From assembly GCA_021783235.1 (NCBI GenBank), contig JAJXUD010000010.1, forward strand, positions 21,995 through 85,994: a DNA stretch of 64,000 bases, read 5' to 3'. Position 1 is the first letter of the stretch; each line of letters opens with the position of its first letter. The position numbers were made by a program, and so were the translations under genes. Shown in pieces: positions 63,782 to 64,000 of the stretch. The notes beneath the pieces were generated by a model, which worked only from the letters and a program-made list of their open reading frames with translations, was not told where the DNA came from and ran no database searches. This DNA comes from Myxococcales bacterium (GTDB lineage: Bacteria > Myxococcota > Myxococcia > Myxococcales > JAKAPL01).

Positions 63782-63828
63782 GGGGAGGCTCCTTGCGGCG
63801 GCCCGAAAGCCCTGCGGCCGAACGTGGA

Positions 63829-63857
63829 AAGCTACTTTCCGCCCCCAGGGCTGTCAA
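63829..63857 (-). promoter_or_regulatory. Promoter of the CVHC-TlpA-barrel operon
   Basis: On the minus strand a perfect TTGACA (63857-63852) and TAGCTT (63834-63829) are separated by 17 bases. The predicted start near 63822 gives a leader of about 40 bases with AAGGAG before the ATG. Confidence 0.5.
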
Positions 63858-63913
63858 GCGAGCGGCCCCCCGTGGGTGCACGTCGTGGGAGTGATGTAGG
63901 GACGGAAGGAGGA

Positions 63914-63942
63914 TTTGCGGCGGCCGTTCTTTCGGCTACGAT
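63914..63942 (+). promoter_or_regulatory. Weak promoter candidate before the last gene
   Basis: TTTGCG and TACGAT are 17 bases apart, about 22 bases before the ATG at 63965. Only the -10 is a reasonable match. Confidence 0.25.
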
Positions 63943-63964
63943 ACCCGAAAGGAGGAGGCAGCCC

Positions 63965-64000
63965 ATGACCGACCCTTTGTCCAAGGATATTCCGCTGCGT
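63965..64000 (+). CDS. Start of an unidentified gene (cut by window end)
   Basis: An ATG preceded by the strong ribosome-binding site AAAGGAGGAGG opens a frame that continues to the window end (12 codons: MTDPLSKDIPLR). It is divergent from the CVHC lipoprotein. Too little is present to identify a family. Confidence 0.6.
   Translation, partial: MTDPLSKDIPLR

Overview
The window is very GC-rich (by eye close to 70%), densely coded and carries no rRNA, tRNA, insertion sequence, phage or CRISPR array. It looks like chromosomal DNA of a Myxococcota (deltaproteobacterial) organism. The basis is the many cysteine-rich 'NCGGCG'/'CGSDC' lipoproteins, MJ0042/GYF/TPR proteins, numerous two-component parts, a DUF6918-type protein, sigma-32 with an RpoH box, and several families typical of that phylum. 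No gap between genes exceeds about 210 bases.

Layout. 1-2160: partial methyltransferase and two small lipoproteins. 2225-5305: boxC-boxB of the aerobic benzoyl-CoA epoxide route. 5302-11560: DUF6918, DUF1684, and a coupled pair of a cyclic-nucleotide-binding protein and a giant zinc-finger/GYF/TPR membrane protein. 11682-14909: FAD oxidoreductase, glycosyltransferase and ureohydrolase. 14888-16779: ExbB-ExbD-TonB, divergent from a Cys-rich lipoprotein across a perfect FNR-type box. 18167-25321: OPA-type transporter, HAD phosphatase, a 27-residue lysine-rich peptide gene, porin, REC-GGDEF-EAL protein, thioesterase and inositol-phosphatase-like protein. 25331-32492 (minus): Pal-like lipoprotein, MiaE-like hydroxylase, large Cys-rich lipoprotein, CpoB-like protein, a PAS-DHp half-kinase and a complete histidine kinase. 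32635-40265: SprT-like metallopeptidase, TamA and TamB. 40308-44480: chemoreceptor/solute-binding fusion and a transglutaminase-like protein. 44484-48306 (minus): M20 deacylase, AstA, AstD (arginine succinylation). 48509-58122: lipoprotein, thioesterase, DEAD-box helicase, RpoH, DUF2252 and a tandem PolB-type exonuclease. 58095-60692 (minus): RimK, histidine kinase, response regulator. 60775-63781 (minus): two thioredoxin-fold lipoproteins and an outer-membrane barrel. A further gene begins at 63965.

Themes. Envelope biology dominates: TonB energisation, Pal/CpoB, TamAB, porins and many lipoproteins. Signalling is the second theme: c-di-GMP turnover, three kinases, an unusual chemoreceptor and a cNMP-binding protein. 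Catabolism is represented by incomplete sets for benzoate (no boxA or ligase here) and arginine (no AstB/C/E here). Several starts sit directly downstream of extended -10 elements with no Shine-Dalgarno sequence, which suggests frequent leaderless transcripts.

The most unusual items are the chemoreceptor whose C-terminal half is a peptide-binding protein that should face the cytoplasm, the exonuclease with a degenerate first half, the lysine-rich peptide with a near-consensus promoter, the MiaE-like gene with no standard start that lies in frame behind pal, the 15-base element shared by two GTG starts, and the half-kinase/kinase pair. All functional calls rest on motif reading; no database search was run.
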